This document shows, piece after piece, positions 10,080-22,798 of a DNA stretch of 64,000 nt. The position numbers and the translations under genes are program-made. This DNA is from Rhodospirillaceae bacterium (GTDB taxonomy: Bacteria > Pseudomonadota > Alphaproteobacteria > Bin65), in NCBI GenBank assembly GCA_011523655.1, contig WTGH01000024.1, forward strand, positions 124,001-188,000, written 5' to 3'. Within the stretch, counting starts at the first letter, position 1, and each line of letters starts with the position of its first letter. Below the pieces are notes generated by a model. It was not told the DNA's origin, ran no database searches, and saw nothing but the letters and a program-made list of their open reading frames with translations.

Positions 10080-10121
10080 AAAATGGCCCGGACCCCCAGG
10101 ACCGGGGATCCGGGCCATTTT
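10080..10121 (-). terminator. Terminator between the two amt genes
   Basis: A perfect 13-bp inverted repeat, AAAATGGCCCGGA against TCCGGGCCATTTT, with an inner CCCC/GGGG pairing. On the minus strand it is a GC-rich hairpin ending in TTTT, 55 bases after the amtB stop codon. The flanking A and T runs make it potentially active in both directions. Confidence 0.75.
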
Positions 10122-10176
10122 CGGTTCGAGGCAGCCGGCTGCTGGCCGGGTCCGGAACCCCGGCGCAGCCGAAGGA

Positions 10177-11481
10177 CTACTGCACCGTTTCGCCGTGGAG
10201 TTCGAGATCGAGGCTGCCGCGCTCGATCTCTTCGCTCACGCGAAGCCCGGTGATCGCCCTGACGACGACCAGAATGACGATGGTCAGGACGCCGGTCCAC
10301 ACGATCGTCGCGAGGACGCCGTAGATCTGCGGCAGGATCTGGGCGAAGTTGCCGTCGACCCAGCCGACCGCATCCTCGCCGCCGGTGACGAACCGGGTGG
10401 CGAAGACGCCGGTCAGCAGCGCGCCGACGATGCCGCCGACGCCGTGAATGCCGAAGACATCCAGCGAGTCGTCGTACCCCAGCTTGTGCTTGAGGCTGGT
10501 GGAGGCCCAGTAGCAGACCAGGCCGGCCGCAAAGCCGATGACGATCGCGCCCAGGACGCCGACGAAACCGGACGCCGGCGTGATCGCGACCATGCCGGCG
10601 ACCGCGCCGGAGACGATGCCCAGAACGCTCGGCTTGCCCCGCTGCATCCACTCCGCGAAAGTCCACGCCAGTGCGGCGACCGCGGTAGCCAGTTGGGTGA
10701 CCAGCATGGCGAAGCCGGCGCCCGTTCCGGCGGTCAGGGCCGAGCCGGCGTTGAAGCCGAACCAGCCCACCCACAGCAGCGACGCGCCGATGACGCTCAG
10801 CGTCAGGTTGTGCGGCGCCATGTTTTCGCGGCCGTAGTTCAGCCGCTTGCCGACGACGATCGCCGCGACCAGCGCGGCGACGCCGGAATTGATGTGCACG
10901 ACGGTGCCGCCGGCGAAGTCCAGCGCGCCGAGCCCGCCGATCCAGCCGCCCGATCCCCACACCCAGTGGCAGATCGGCGCGTAGACGACGATCAGCCAGA
11001 TCACGGTGAAGAGCAGCATGGCGGAGAATTTCATCCGGTCGACGAAGGCGCCGACGATGAGCGCCGGCGTGATGATCGCGAAGGTCATCTGGAACATCGC
11101 GAAGACGCTCTCGGGGATCGAGCCGGACATGGATTCCGGCGCGATGCCGGCCAGGAACAGCTGCGAAAAGCCGCCGATATACGGGCCGTCGCCGCCGAAG
11201 GCGATGGAATATCCGATGACGACCCAGACGATGGACGCGACGCAGCAGACGGCGAACACCTGCATCAGAACGCTCAGCACGTTCTTCTTGCGCACCATGC
11301 CGCCGTAGAAGAGGGCGAGGCCGGGAATCGTCATCAGCAGGACGAGCGCCGTTGCGGTCAGCATCCAGGCGGTATCGCCCGAATCGAGCTTGTCGGCGGC
11401 GCGGGCGGCCCCGGGCACAAGGCACAGGGCCATGCCTGCGAGAAGCGCCGGAAGCCGTTTCAGGTTGCGAAAGGATTGCAT
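10177..11481 (-). CDS. amtB: Ammonium transporter AmtB
   Basis: A 434-residue ammonium channel. The N-terminal MQSFRNLKRLPALLAGMA...ARAADK is a signal peptide, as in the AmtB family. ALDFAGGTVVHINSG contains the conserved Asp and first pore His, FGIHGVGGIVG the second His, and LSVIGASLLWVGWFGFNAGS is the family signature. The tail (GLRVSEEIERGSLDLELHGE) is the short cytoplasmic region that GlnK blocks when nitrogen is plentiful. It starts 14 bases after the glnK stop codon, forming the classic glnK-amtB operon. Confidence 0.95.
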   Translation of the reverse strand: MQSFRNLKRLPALLAGMALCLVPGAARAADKLDSGDTAWMLTATALVLLMTIPGLALFYGGMVRKKNVLSVLMQVFAVCCVASIVWVVIGYSIAFGGDGPYIGGFSQLFLAGIAPESMSGSIPESVFAMFQMTFAIITPALIVGAFVDRMKFSAMLLFTVIWLIVVYAPICHWVWGSGGWIGGLGALDFAGGTVVHINSGVAALVAAIVVGKRLNYGRENMAPHNLTLSVIGASLLWVGWFGFNAGSALTAGTGAGFAMLVTQLATAVAALAWTFAEWMQRGKPSVLGIVSGAVAGMVAITPASGFVGVLGAIVIGFAAGLVCYWASTSLKHKLGYDDSLDVFGIHGVGGIVGALLTGVFATRFVTGGEDAVGWVDGNFAQILPQIYGVLATIVWTGVLTIVILVVVRAITGLRVSEEIERGSLDLELHGETVQ

Positions 11482-11495
11482 GTTCTGGGCCCCCT

Positions 11496-11924
<429 letters not shown>

Positions 11925-12106
11925 TTAGTCGAAAAACAGCGGAAAAGTCCGGGACGCCGACGGGCCGACGGATATTGCGGTGCAGCAATTCGAACGGACA
12001 TGAACAATAAATAGGCAAAAATGATTCTTGCCCAAAATAACCGCAGATTACGCCGCGGACGATTTGGCTGTGGACCCGCCGCGGCCGAAGCGTCACTTCT
12101 CGCCCC

Positions 12107-13369
12107 ATGGCGGCGCGCGGCTCGAACGGACGGTCGGACCCTGCCGATGCGATCGTGGTCGGCGGCGGCATGGTCGGCGGCACGCTGGCGCTGGCGCTGG
12201 CGGCCGGCGGGCTCGCCGTTATCCTGGTCGACCGGACGCCGCTGCCGGCGATGGCCGCCGCAGCCTATGACGGCCGGGCCTCGGCGGTCGCCTACGCGTC
12301 GCAGCGGCTGCTGGCGCAGATCGGCCTGTGGCGGGAGGTCGAGCATGCCGCCGAGCCGATCCTCGATATCCGCGTTTCCGACGGCGCCTCGTCGCTGTTC
12401 CTGCACTACGACCACCGGGAGCTCGGCGGTACGCTGGAGGGCGCCCCGTTCGGCTGGATCGTCGAGAACGGCGCGATCCGCCGGGGCCTCGCCGCCCTGC
12501 TCGAAGCGGCGCCGAATGTGCAGGTCGTGGCGCCGGCCCGGGCCGAGCGCCTGGAGCCGGGAGACCCGGTTGCCGAACTGGCGCTCGGGGACGGCGCCGT
12601 TCTGGCAGCGCCGCTGATCGTCGCTGCGGACGGGACCGAGTCCCTGTTGCGCGGCCAGGCCCGGATCGCCGCCGCGCAATGGCGCTATCCCCAGGACGGG
12701 ATCGTCTGCACCATCGGCCATGACGAACCCCATGACGGCATCGCCCACGAGCGGTTTCTCGCCGCCGGCCCGTTCGCCGTCCTGCCGATGACCGACGCGC
12801 CCGACGGCACCCACCGCTCCTCGATCGTCTGGACCGAGCGGGCGCCGTACACGCCGGCCATGATGAAGCTGTCCGACGCGGCGTTCGGCGCGGAAATGCA
12901 GCGCCGGTTCGGCGACTGGTACGGCGCCCTGCGGGTGCTGGGCGGGCGCTGGCGTTATCCGCTGCGCATGCTGCATGCCGAGCGCTATGTCGGCCCGCGC
13001 TTCGCCCTGGTCGGCGACGCGGCGCATACGATTCATCCGATCGCCGGTCAGGGCCTCAATCTCGGATTGCGCGACGTTGCGGCGCTGGCCGAGGTCATCG
13101 TCGACGACCGGCGGCTCGGCCTCGACCATGGCAGCCTCGCGACCCTGGAGCGCTACGAGCGCTGGCGGCGGCCGGACAACGCCACCCTGATGGCCGTGAC
13201 CGACGGGCTGAACCGCCTGTTCTCCAACGATGTCGGGCCGGTGCGGCTGGCGCGGGATCTCGGCCTGGCGGCGGTCGACCGCATGCCGGGCCTGAAACGC
13301 CTGTTCATGCAGCACGCCATGGGCACGGTCGGCACCCTGCCCCGCCTGCTGCGCGGCGAGGCGCTGTAG
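12107..13369 (+). CDS. UbiH/UbiF/COQ6-family FAD-dependent hydroxylase
   Basis: A 420-residue flavoprotein monooxygenase. It has the FAD GxGxxG fold at AIVVGGGMVGGTLALALA (about residues 15-32) and the second FAD motif LVGDAAHTIHPIAGQGLNLGLRD (about 300-322), with the family's HPxAGQGLNLGL form. Such enzymes hydroxylate the ubiquinone ring precursor. Which ring carbon this one attacks cannot be told from sequence alone. The ATG at 12107 was taken as the first start ahead of the FAD motif; the upstream region is shared with the divergent glnK promoter. Confidence 0.88.
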   Translation: MAARGSNGRSDPADAIVVGGGMVGGTLALALAAGGLAVILVDRTPLPAMAAAAYDGRASAVAYASQRLLAQIGLWREVEHAAEPILDIRVSDGASSLFLHYDHRELGGTLEGAPFGWIVENGAIRRGLAALLEAAPNVQVVAPARAERLEPGDPVAELALGDGAVLAAPLIVAADGTESLLRGQARIAAAQWRYPQDGIVCTIGHDEPHDGIAHERFLAAGPFAVLPMTDAPDGTHRSSIVWTERAPYTPAMMKLSDAAFGAEMQRRFGDWYGALRVLGGRWRYPLRMLHAERYVGPRFALVGDAAHTIHPIAGQGLNLGLRDVAALAEVIVDDRRLGLDHGSLATLERYERWRRPDNATLMAVTDGLNRLFSNDVGPVRLARDLGLAAVDRMPGLKRLFMQHAMGTVGTLPRLLRGEAL

Positions 13370-13380
13370 CAGACGACGCA

Positions 13381-13761
13381 CTACGGCTCCCGGCTCAGGC
13401 CCCGTTCTTCCAGCGCGTCGAGATAGCGCTGCCAGATCGCGTCCCTGTTCCGGCCCAGGCCGTACAGGTAGCTCCAGCTGTAGATGCCGGTATCGTGCAG
13501 GTCGTCGAACGCGATCCGGATCGCGTAGTTGCCGACCGCCTCGACATTCAGGATGCCGACATGCCGGCGCCCGGCGACGATCTTTTTCTCATCGGCGCCA
13601 TGGCCGCGGACCTCGGCCGACGGGCTCTCGACCCGCAGCAGTTCGGCCGGATAGCTGAAGGTCTCGCCGTCCTCGAAGGTGACGGTCAGCCGCTTTTCCG
13701 ACCGGTCGAGGTCGATCTCGGTCGGCCAGACCCGGGTGCCGAACGTCGGGGATCCGCTCAT
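13381..13761 (-). CDS. DUF971 (gamma-butyrobetaine-hydroxylase N-domain-like) protein
   Basis: A 126-residue protein consisting only of the DUF971/GBBH-like N-terminal domain: [24 protein letters not shown] at the start, [17 protein letters not shown] in the middle and the characteristic [17 protein letters not shown] near the end. Stand-alone versions are widespread in Proteobacteria and often lie beside apbC/mrp or Trm112 genes; the function is not established. Its start overlaps the upstream trm112 stop by four bases, so the two are translationally coupled. Confidence 0.85.
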   Translation of the reverse strand: MSGSPTFGTRVWPTEIDLDRSEKRLTVTFEDGETFSYPAELLRVESPSAEVRGHGADEKKIVAGRRHVGILNVEAVGNYAIRIAFDDLHDTGIYSWSYLYGLGRNRDAIWQRYLDALEERGLSREP

Positions 13762-13964
13762 TCGCGGACCGACAGGGCGCGCGCCTCGTCCTGCAGCATG
13801 ATCGGAATGCCGTCGCGGATCGGATAGGCGAGGCCGGCCGCTTCGGAAATCAGCTCCTGTGCCCCGGCATCGTATTGCAGCGGCTGGCGGGTCACCGGAC
13901 AGACCAGGATTTCCAGCAGTTTCGGATCCACCTTCGGGCTGTCCGCCGGGGCCGGTTCGGTCAT
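13758..13964 (-). CDS. Trm112 family protein
   Basis: A 68-residue protein with the Trm112/UPF0434 pattern: [20 protein letters not shown] followed by [20 protein letters not shown]. Eukaryotic Trm112 is an activating partner of methyltransferases; the bacterial role is less clear. Only one Cys is left in the usual CPxCxxPL position (CPVTRQPL), which is common in alphaproteobacterial members. The MTEP start at 13964 was preferred over an ATG seven codons upstream because purine-rich ribosome-binding sequence precedes it. Coupled to the DUF971 gene by an ATGA overlap. Confidence 0.85.
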   Translation of the reverse strand: MTEPAPADSPKVDPKLLEILVCPVTRQPLQYDAGAQELISEAAGLAYPIRDGIPIMLQDEARALSVRE

Positions 13965-13998
13965 CCTCTTCGTTCCTCCCGGCATCCGGTTCGCCCGT

Positions 13999-14670
13999 TC
14001 AGTTCACCCGGTCCGGCGCCGGCGTGGCGGCGCTGTCGATGGTCAGCATGGAAATGATCAGCTCGGCCCGCTCGGTCAATGTCCGGCTCTCCAGCAGCGC
14101 CTGTTTCTCGGGCGGCGAGAAGGGGCAGACCATCGCGACGATCGAGATCAGTTCCTCGGTCGGCGTCTTCTCTATCGTATCCCAGTCGGCGCCCAGCTGC
14201 CGGGCGGCGAGATAGGATTTCAGCGCGCCGGCCAGCTTCTCCCGGTCGATGCCGGCCTCGTCCCGGCGCTCGAAATCGACCGCCCACGCGCCGTAGTCCG
14301 GCCGGACCCGGCGGTAGCCGTTGTGCAGGTCCAGTTCCACGGCAACGCCGAACCGGCACAGGCCGCGCAGCCCGATCAGGTAGCGCCCGTCGTGGGTTTC
14401 CTCGAACGATACGATGCGGCCGGCGCAGCCCAGATCGTACAGCGGCGGCCAATCGTCCGGCACCGTCTGCTCCGGCACTTTCGGCTGGATCATGCCGATC
14501 GTCCGGTGGCCCGCCAGGGCGTCGTCGACCATCGCCAGGTAGCGCGGTTCGAATATGTTGAGCGGCAGGCGGGCGCCGGGCAGCAGCAGCGCGCCCTGGA
14601 GCGGGAACACCGGGATCGGCGCGGGCATGTCGGCGACGGAAGAGGGTCGGGGCGTCGAGGGGCGGGGCAT
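13999..14670 (-). CDS. LON-peptidase substrate-binding-domain protein
   Basis: A 223-residue stand-alone Lon N-terminal (PUA-like) domain without ATPase or protease parts. Family marks are [30 protein letters not shown] near residues 18-47, [20 protein letters not shown] and the C-terminal helical part with [14 protein letters not shown]. Alphaproteobacteria commonly carry this gene near trm112. The start at 14670 gives a 14-residue extension before [10 protein letters not shown]; that internal ATG is an equally possible start. It lies 34 bases upstream of the Trm112 gene. Confidence 0.85.
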   Translation of the reverse strand: MPRPSTPRPSSVADMPAPIPVFPLQGALLLPGARLPLNIFEPRYLAMVDDALAGHRTIGMIQPKVPEQTVPDDWPPLYDLGCAGRIVSFEETHDGRYLIGLRGLCRFGVAVELDLHNGYRRVRPDYGAWAVDFERRDEAGIDREKLAGALKSYLAARQLGADWDTIEKTPTEELISIVAMVCPFSPPEKQALLESRTLTERAELIISMLTIDSAATPAPDRVN

Positions 14671-14815
14671 CGGCTCGCAGCGTCGGCTCGCGGGGGTTGC
14701 TCCGGCTTACATTGACCCGCCCCGGACAAGATGCAAGGCCGGGATGCAAAGCCGGTCCCTGGATTCCTCTGCGAACGGACGTGCCGGATGGGCCGGACGC
14801 CGGAAAGCGGCCGGA

Positions 14816-14835
14816 TTTTGAATAAGTGTTCAAAA
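14816..14835. repeat. Inverted repeat TTTTGAA-N6-TTCAAAA
   Basis: A perfect 7-bp inverted repeat around a 6-base spacer in an AT-rich patch about 150 bases upstream of the Lon-domain gene. It has the size of an operator; no cognate regulator is nearby. Confidence 0.5.
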
Positions 14836-14869
14836 TTAATTTCCCTAAGTCTTTGAAATTGCTCTATTT

Positions 14870-14893
14870 TTAGAATTGGACAGACCGTTCTAA
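14870..14893. promoter_or_regulatory. Operator-like inverted repeat TTAGAA-N12-TTCTAA
   Basis: The arms are 6 bp and the centre reads GGACAGACC, so the whole looks like a TetR-family type operator (AGACC/GGTCT-like core), although no TetR gene is present in the window. Possibly controls the Lon-domain gene or is a remnant. Confidence 0.35.
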
Positions 14894-15280
14894 TTAAAAT
14901 GTTTTTTTGCGCCGGGCAGCCCTAACCCTTTGGAATCGTTGGAAACACGCCGTCCGGAAGTGCGCAAAAGCAATCGACATAGGAAATATTTCTGAATTCT
15001 GGACGAACGGGAGCGCCGGTCGACACCGGGGGCGGCACTGCCGGGCAGGATCGGGGCCAAAATCGGGGGCAGCATGGCCCGGCGGATTCGGAGGGTCGAA
15101 CCGGACGGGGTCCGGCCGTCAAGCCCAATGGCGCATGGGATGGCCGACTGGCGGCGGCAGGCCGGAGAGCGGGAAAGACGGAACGGTCCCGCACGGTCCT
15201 CCGCCGGTTTCTTCTTTTGCTTCTTTTCGGGAGGGGCGTCGGCCGGCCGCGGCAGGCGCACTTCGGGCGTTGACGGGGCC

Positions 15281-15309
15281 GATATAGGGCGCGGGATCGA
15301 GCATGTCAA
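15281..15309 (-). promoter_or_regulatory. Near-consensus sigma-70 promoter facing the gene-free stretch
   Basis: On the minus strand TTGACA is followed after exactly 17 bases by TATATC. Transcription would begin near 15274 and run about 600 bases before reaching the Lon-domain gene. Such strong promoters often serve stable RNAs; no tRNA, 6S or tmRNA fold was recognised downstream. Confidence 0.6.
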
Positions 15310-15367
15310 GGAATATTATCAAAAAAAAGGAAATAATTTTGAAAGGCCGGCCCGGCTCACGGCTTTT

Positions 15368-15400
15368 CGCAGGGGAATCCCCTTGGGGGATTCCCCTGCG
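15368..15400. repeat. Perfect inverted repeat, two 15-bp arms around TTG
   Basis: The arms are CGCAGGGGAATCCCC and its exact complement, and the GGGGAATCC core recurs once more at about 15409-15419. It lies 66 bases after the stop of the ferredoxin-like gene, so it could act as a transcription terminator hairpin, although no T run follows on either strand. Confidence 0.75.
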
Positions 15401-15465
15401 CTTTCCCGCGGGGGAATCCGCTTTTCGGGAGGCGCGAAACCCGGCCGCCGTTGCGCCCGTTCCGG

Positions 15466-16206
15466 CTATCCGGCCTGCTTGGCCTGCCAGCGCCGCACCG
15501 TCGCGACGACCGCGGCCATGTGATAGGCCGCCGATTCGCGGTCGTAGGCCCAAGGGCGGCCGACCGGGCAGGCGCGGCGCGCCAGGCAGCCGGCGGTACG
15601 GCAGCCGCGTCCCGCCGGGCTCTCGACATGGTCGACGCAGGCCGGCGAATCGAATTCGGCGAACCGGCCGCCCTCCGGCCCGTTCCCGGGCAGGGCGAAG
15701 GCATCCGCCGGGCAGGTCGTGAGGCAGGGCTTGCCGGCGCAGGTATCGCACGGATTGTCCAGCGCCGGCGCGTCGGGCAGCGGCAGCCTTTCCGCGGTCA
15801 GGAGGGCGCCGCGGAAAGTGTGCCACAGGCCGTATTCCGGGTGGATGACGAGATTGATCGGCGAGCGGTGGCCGGCGCCGGCGCGTGCGGCCCATTGCTG
15901 GATCGGCGGCCAGGGCGGTTTCATCGCATCGACAAGCTCGGCGCCCAGCGCCTCGGCCGCAGCGCGCAGGTAGCCGGCGACCCAGCTATCCAGCGGATGG
16001 CGCGCGGTCATGTCGGGGCCGCTGGCCCGGAACGCCCGCCACAGGTCGTTGCCGGCGTTGCCGATCAGCGCGACGGTGCCGGCGGCCCGGCCGTCGGCGA
16101 GCGGCGGCACCGCGTCTTCGGGCGTCGGATGGAACGCACCGCGCAGGAACAGGCCGCTGCCGGCGAGCGGGCCTTCCAGCGTTCGGGTCCAGTCCGGTCG
16201 GGCCAT
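15466..16206 (-). CDS. Ferredoxin-like 4Fe-4S protein
   Basis: A 246-residue protein. The C-terminal half has a 4Fe-4S motif CDTCAGKPCLTTCPADAF (C-x2-C-x4-C-x3-CP, about residues 150-167) and a second, incomplete cysteine group in CRTAGCLARRACPVG. The N-terminal half (FLRGAFHP, TVALIGNAGNDLWRAF, SPINLVIHPEYGLWH) resembles the epoxyqueuosine-reductase/cobalamin-processing-like region found ahead of ferredoxin domains, but no cofactor site can be pointed to. It is a conserved type in Rhodospirillales-like genomes; its electron partner is unknown. It follows alaS on the same strand after 40 bases, so the two may be co-transcribed. Confidence 0.7.
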   Translation of the reverse strand: MARPDWTRTLEGPLAGSGLFLRGAFHPTPEDAVPPLADGRAAGTVALIGNAGNDLWRAFRASGPDMTARHPLDSWVAGYLRAAAEALGAELVDAMKPPWPPIQQWAARAGAGHRSPINLVIHPEYGLWHTFRGALLTAERLPLPDAPALDNPCDTCAGKPCLTTCPADAFALPGNGPEGGRFAEFDSPACVDHVESPAGRGCRTAGCLARRACPVGRPWAYDRESAAYHMAAVVATVRRWQAKQAG

Positions 16207-16246
16207 CGCTCCGTTCCAGCGCCGCGCAGCCGCCGCGCTTGTCGCT

Positions 16247-18937
<2,691 letters not shown>

Positions 18938-19029
18938 GGCGACAATCTATGGCTGGGGGCGCAGAGGAAAAAGGCGGCAGCCGCACCGGCGCCACGCCCA
19001 ATCGCCGCACAGCCCGGGAGTGTGAATCG

Positions 19030-19512
19030 ATGAACGACCGCAACCGGAACGCAGGCCCGTCGCGCTGGTTCGAGGATTTCAGCCTGGGCGAGGTCTATAC
19101 CCTGCCGTCGCGGACCCAGACCGGCGGCCTGTTCGCCATGTTCCAGGCCGCCTCCGGCGACAACGACCCGATCCACTACGACGCGGAATACTGCCGGGCG
19201 CGCGGCCATCGCGACATGCTCGCCCACGGCATGCAGGTGATGATCCAGTCGGCGGCCGGGGCCGGAACCTTCCCGTCCGAGGTCGCGGATTCGCTGGTCG
19301 CGATGCTCGACGTCAGCGGGTCCTTCCTCAAGCCGGTCTACCGGGAGGACACGCTCTATCCGCAGCTCGAAATCGTCGCCCTCGAGCCGCAGAAAACCAC
19401 CGGCGTCATCGAGATGCGCGCCACGGTCCACAACCAGGACGACGCCCTGGTCTTCGAAGGCCGCCACCGCTACCTGATCCGCAAACGCCCGGACGGCGGG
19501 ACGGCAGCGTAA
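19030..19512 (+). CDS. MaoC-family dehydratase
   Basis: A 160-residue single hot-dog-domain protein. The hydratase-2 motif is GDNDPIHYDAEYCRARGHRDMLAHG (Asp and His of the catalytic pair, about residues 41-65). FLKPVYREDTLYP and the beta-strand pattern to the C-terminus fit the MaoC acyl-CoA hydratase family. The start at 19030 was chosen for the GGGAG eight bases upstream; a longer frame runs back to 18931 over the alaS start and is unlikely to be translated. It is divergent from alaS; the substrate is unknown. Confidence 0.85.
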   Translation: MNDRNRNAGPSRWFEDFSLGEVYTLPSRTQTGGLFAMFQAASGDNDPIHYDAEYCRARGHRDMLAHGMQVMIQSAAGAGTFPSEVADSLVAMLDVSGSFLKPVYREDTLYPQLEIVALEPQKTTGVIEMRATVHNQDDALVFEGRHRYLIRKRPDGGTAA

Positions 19513-19542
19513 GCGCCGGATTTTGTGGATACACCCGCCGGA

Positions 19543-19742
19543 CCCTTCGACTTCGCTCAGGGCAGGCCCTTCGATACGCCCCGGCCGGGGGCCGGGGCTA
19601 CTCAGGGTGAGGGTGAAGGGGGGTGAACTCATTACACACCCTCATCCCGAGTAGGCGCGCCAGCGCCGTATCGAGGGGGCCGTATCGAGGGGGTCGTATC
19701 GGGGGGCCGTATCGAGGGCCTGCCCTGAGCCTGCCGAAGGGG
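19543..19742. repeat. REP-like inverted repeat flanking short GTATCGAGG-type repeats
   Basis: The outer arms (CCCTTCGACTTCGCTCAGGG...GCAGGCCC, and its near complement ending at 19742) form a large imperfect stem. Between them lie about four copies of a CGTATCGAGGGGGC-like unit and a CCCCGGC/GCCGGGG stem. The CTTCGAC...CTCAGGGCAGGC core recurs at 47380-47402, so this is a dispersed repeat family. It fills the gap between the convergent MaoC and GFA genes. Confidence 0.75.
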
Positions 19743-19760
19743 ACGCGCCGCGGGCCGGTT

Positions 19761-20225
19761 TCAACCCTCCCGCGGCGGCAGGGGTGCGCGGTTGTCGGAC
19801 TCGGCGGGGAAAAGGAGCCGGTCGGGCAGGTCGTAATAGTCGCCCTTGTCGTCGGCATAGATGCTGAAGGCGGTCTTGAGGCCGGTCTTGCCGTCGAGGG
19901 TTCCGGCGGCGATCGAGATCTTGCCGGAGCCGGTGAACTCGAAGAACAGCGTCGCGCCGCAGCGGTCGCAGAAGCCGCGCCGGCTGTGCGGCCCGGAGGC
20001 ATACCAGCGCAGGCCGTCGGCCGCCTCCAGCTCGAAATCGTCGGTCCAGGCCTGGGTCGCCGCCAGATAGTGGCCCGTCGTCTTGCGGCAGGCCGTGCAG
20101 TGGCACTCGATCACGTCGCGCAGCGGGCCGCGTATCCGGTAGACCACGCCGCCGCACAGGCAGGAGCCGCGCTGCCCGGCGCCTCCGCCGCTCTTCCTTG
20201 AGCCGCCGGAGTCGCCGCCGGCCAT
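19761..20225 (-). CDS. GFA family (glutathione-dependent formaldehyde-activating / CENP-V) protein
   Basis: A 154-residue zinc-binding protein with the three paired cysteine sites of the family: SCLCGGVVYRI (about 21-31), ECHCTACRKTTGHY (about 40-53) and GFCDRCGATLFF (about 84-95). Members are named after glutathione-dependent formaldehyde-activating enzyme but most have unknown substrates. A Gly/Ser-rich N-terminal tail precedes the domain. It lies 50 bases upstream of the recA stop, on the same strand but transcribed toward the MaoC gene. Confidence 0.85.
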   Translation of the reverse strand: MAGGDSGGSRKSGGGAGQRGSCLCGGVVYRIRGPLRDVIECHCTACRKTTGHYLAATQAWTDDFELEAADGLRWYASGPHSRRGFCDRCGATLFFEFTGSGKISIAAGTLDGKTGLKTAFSIYADDKGDYYDLPDRLLFPAESDNRAPLPPREG

Positions 20226-20274
20226 TACGGCGCCTGCCCGGGGTGTTCTGTCGGGCCGCAGCGGGAGGGCGCGA

Positions 20275-21357
<1,083 letters not shown>

Positions 21358-21452
21358 TGAACGCTCCCTTATTTCATATCCGCCGCGGCCTGACGAGGGG
21401 GTCGCGGCGGCTCCAAAACCTGGTGAACGCGGAATGTATCCTGTTTGTTCAA

Positions 21453-21467
21453 GTTCTGCAAACGTTC
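21453..21467 (-). promoter_or_regulatory. SOS (LexA) box of recA
   Basis: GTTC-TGCAAAC-GTTC on the plus strand, which is GAAC-N7-GAAC on the recA strand: the direct-repeat LexA box typical of Alphaproteobacteria. It is centred about 103 bases upstream of the recA start codon. Confidence 0.8.
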
Positions 21468-21552
21468 ATGTTGCGTCTGAATTTGTTCTTTCCGCAAGAT
21501 CGGGGAACGGACGCCAAGAAAGACGGACGCGAAGAAAAGCGTCAGGCGCAGC

Positions 21553-22785
21553 TCAGGTCTGGTGGCGCCGGAAGACCAGGCTGCAGTTCGTGCCGCCGAA
21601 GCCGAAACTGTTGCTCATCACCTGGTGAAGGCCGGCGTCGTCGATCCGCTCGGTCACCAGCGACAGGCCGTCCGCCGCCGGGTCCGGCTCGTCCAGGTTG
21701 GCCGACGCGGCGACGAAATCCTCGTCCAGCATGATCAGCGAATAGATCGCCTCATGCACGCCGGCGGCGCCCAGCGCATGGCCGGTCAAGGACTTGGTCG
21801 AGGCAAGATGGGGCTGCTGGTTGCCCTTGCCGTTGGTGAAGACGGCGCGGATCGCCTCCAGCTCCGTCGCGTCGCCGACCGGCGTGGAGGTGCCGTGGGT
21901 GTTGATATAGTCGACCGGCGCGTCCAGCCCGTCCATCGCCATCGTCATGCAGCGCACCGCGCCGTCGCCGGACGGCTGGACCATGTCGTAGCCGTCGGAC
22001 GTCGCGCCGTAGCCGACGATCTCGCCATAGACTTTCGCGCCGCGCGCCTTTGCGTGTTCCAGCTCCTCGACGACGACGCAGCCGCCGCCGCCGGAAATCA
22101 CGAAGCCGTCGCGGCGGACGTCGAACGGCCGCGAGGCCTTTTCCGGCGTGTCGTTGAAGCCGGAGGACAGCGCCGGCATGGCGTCGAACAGCATCGACAG
22201 CGACCAGTGCAGTTCCTCGCCGCCGCCGGCGAACACGATATCCTGCTTGCCGAGCTGGATCTGCTCCAGCGCGTTGCCGATGCAATGCGCACTGGTCGAA
22301 CAGGCCGAGGTGATCGAATAGTTGACGCCCCTTATGCCGAACGGCGTCGCGAGCGTCGCCGAATTGGTGCTCGACATGGTGCGCGGCACCATGAACGGGC
22401 CGATCTTGCGCGTCGTGCCCTTCTCGCGCAGCAGGTCGGCGGCCAGGACCTGGTTGCGGGTCGAGGGCCCGCCCGACCCCATGATCAGGCCGGTGCGCTC
22501 GTTCGAAACGTCGTGCGGCTCCAGCCCGGCGTCGGCGATGGCCTCCTCCATCGCGACATAGTTGTAGACCGCGCCGTCGCCCATGAAGCGGCGCAGCCGC
22601 CGGTCGACCGCCTTGTCCGGGTCCATGCGGATCGCGCCGTGGATGTGGCTGCGGAAGCCCATGTCGCGGTAGGTCTCGCAGAAGCGGATGCCCGAGGCGC
22701 CGTCGCGCAGGGAGTCCGTCACCTCGCGCCGGTTGTTGCCGATCGCCGAGACGATGCCGATGCCGGTGACGACCGCGCGCCGCAT
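21553..22785 (-). CDS. fabB: Beta-ketoacyl-ACP synthase I
   Basis: A 410-residue condensing enzyme of unsaturated fatty-acid synthesis. The Cys-His-His triad is complete: [11 protein letters not shown] (Cys near 163), [11 protein letters not shown] (His near 300) and [14 protein letters not shown] (Lys and His near 330-340). It lies 13 bases after fabA, in the usual fabA-fabB operon that makes and elongates the cis-3 unsaturated intermediate. Start codon at 22785 gives [16 protein letters not shown], the normal family beginning. Confidence 0.95.
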   Translation of the reverse strand: MRRAVVTGIGIVSAIGNNRREVTDSLRDGASGIRFCETYRDMGFRSHIHGAIRMDPDKAVDRRLRRFMGDGAVYNYVAMEEAIADAGLEPHDVSNERTGLIMGSGGPSTRNQVLAADLLREKGTTRKIGPFMVPRTMSSTNSATLATPFGIRGVNYSITSACSTSAHCIGNALEQIQLGKQDIVFAGGGEELHWSLSMLFDAMPALSSGFNDTPEKASRPFDVRRDGFVISGGGGCVVVEELEHAKARGAKVYGEIVGYGATSDGYDMVQPSGDGAVRCMTMAMDGLDAPVDYINTHGTSTPVGDATELEAIRAVFTNGKGNQQPHLASTKSLTGHALGAAGVHEAIYSLIMLDEDFVAASANLDEPDPAADGLSLVTERIDDAGLHQVMSNSFGFGGTNCSLVFRRHQT

Positions 22786-22798
22786 CCTGCCGCCCCCG

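Larger units (their letters stand above)
14671..15465. other. Gene-free stretch of 795 bases with promoter and operator-like signals
   Basis: No open frame here has believable composition. The stretch holds an AT-rich patch (about 14815-14910) with two inverted repeats, a near-consensus minus-strand promoter (15281-15309), an oligo-A stretch (about 15318-15340) and a perfect 33-bp palindrome-like repeat (15368-15400). It may contain an unannotated RNA or be the remains of a lost gene. Confidence 0.6.

Noticed and set aside
11960..12060. NtrC binding sites upstream of the sigma-54 promoter
   Set aside because: Only half-sites such as TGCACC and a GGCAA/TTGCC repeat are visible; too weak to annotate.
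15085..15115. GGTTCGACC on the minus strand, resembling a tRNA T-loop
   Set aside because: No T-stem, anticodon arm or acceptor stem can be folded around it.
14890..15309. 139-codon minus-strand frame starting near the strong promoter
   Set aside because: It begins upstream of the expected transcription start and lacks a ribosome site; Pro/Arg-rich composition without recognisable domain. Kept only as a candidate RNA region.
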